Positions 63,815 through 63,898 of a DNA stretch of 63,898 nucleotides are shown in pieces. A program made the position numbers and the translations under genes. Source of the DNA: Beijerinckiaceae bacterium (GTDB taxonomy: Bacteria > Pseudomonadota > Alphaproteobacteria > Rhizobiales > Beijerinckiaceae); NCBI GenBank assembly GCA_025458025.1, contig JALOTF010000014.1, positions 1 through 63,898 on the forward strand. Reading direction: 5' to 3'. The notes below the pieces were generated by a model. It was not told the origin of the DNA. It searched no databases and was given only the letters and a program-made list of their open reading frames with translations. Numbering within the stretch: position 1 is the stretch's first letter; each line of letters starts with the position of its first letter.

Positions 63815-63824
63815 GATACCATTT
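63815..63824. promoter_or_regulatory. Candidate operator in the divergent promoter region
   Basis: GATACCATTT, identical to 61126-61135, lies in the 130-base gap between the MR/MLE gene and the divergent gene. On the minus strand it reads AAATGGTATC, extended to AAATGGTATCACAG here. This is a position where a divergently encoded regulator would bind. Confidence 0.4.
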
Positions 63825-63863
63825 TGCCGTTCGACCCTATGCACCCGCGACGGAGAAGCGCAG

Positions 63864-63898
63864 ATGGTGAAGCGAGCAGGCGGAGCGTTGCTCCTCGG
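63864..63898 (+). CDS. N-terminus of a divergent gene, possibly the operon regulator
   Basis: Only eleven codons are visible (MVKRAGGALLL) after a CGGAGAAG site at 63850-63857. Position, divergent from a catabolic operon with a shared short operator-like sequence, suggests a transcriptional regulator of GntR, IclR or LysR type. The sequence itself is too short to classify. Confidence 0.4.
   Translation, partial: MVKRAGGALLL

Overview
This is 63.9 kb of GC-rich DNA from a chromosome of an alphaproteobacterium, probably Hyphomicrobiales (Rhizobiales). The reasons are the tightly overlapping operons, the HAD/rlmE/Ppx-GppA trio, a ureDA-x-BC..EFG urease locus, a fused IolC-DUF2090 protein, and several transporter operons tied to sugar-acid catabolism. 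I see no rRNA, tRNA or CRISPR. The only mobile DNA is one decayed IS3-type fragment.

Layout. (1) 1-12.7 kb, plus strand: a uronate operon with kduI (3' end), kduD, kdgF, a TRAP transporter, uxuB, a second TRAP transporter, an idonate/sorbitol-type dehydrogenase, uxuA and uxaA. The enzymes converge on 2-keto-3-deoxygluconate (KDG). (2) 12.7-16.9 kb: membrane hydroxylase, two small conserved proteins, HAD phosphatase, rlmE, Ppx/GppA. (3) 16.9-23.5 kb, minus strand: urease genes ureD-A-x-B-C, then a monooxygenase-like protein and an MsrQ-like membrane protein, then ureE-F-G. UreC and UreD carry in-frame indels relative to their families. (4) 23.7-25.9 kb: a DUF2177 membrane protein and a degenerate transglutaminase-like protein. 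(5) 26-40.7 kb: two paralogous AfuABC/FbpABC-type ABC transporters in mirror-image arrangement around an IolC-DUF2090 fusion, an SDR, an IolG-like dehydrogenase and an inositol-monophosphatase-family protein, closed by an exported amidohydrolase. I read this as a candidate system for uptake and breakdown of a phosphorylated polyol or sugar. (6) 40.7-44 kb: nadC, selO, EamA permease. (7) 44-46.6 kb: an AT-richer islet with a globin-coupled chemoreceptor, an IS3 transposase remnant and a diverged pair of about 60-bp direct repeats. (8) 46.6-56.7 kb, minus strand: a dipeptide/nickel-type ABC operon that also encodes two ATPases, a C45-type acyltransferase/amidase, a sigma-54 activator, an AtuA-like DUF1446 protein and a DUF4387 protein. 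A near-consensus -24/-12 promoter lies directly upstream of its first gene. (9) 57-63.7 kb, minus strand: a polyamine-type ABC transporter with an aldehyde dehydrogenase and an enolase-superfamily (MR/MLE) enzyme. A divergent gene, cut by the window end, is probably the regulator.

Common themes are catabolic operons that pair one importer with its enzymes, starts overlapping stops by 4 bp (ATGA), and strong RNA hairpins between binding-protein genes and their permease genes in four separate cassettes. All family assignments come from reading the protein sequences. No database search was run.
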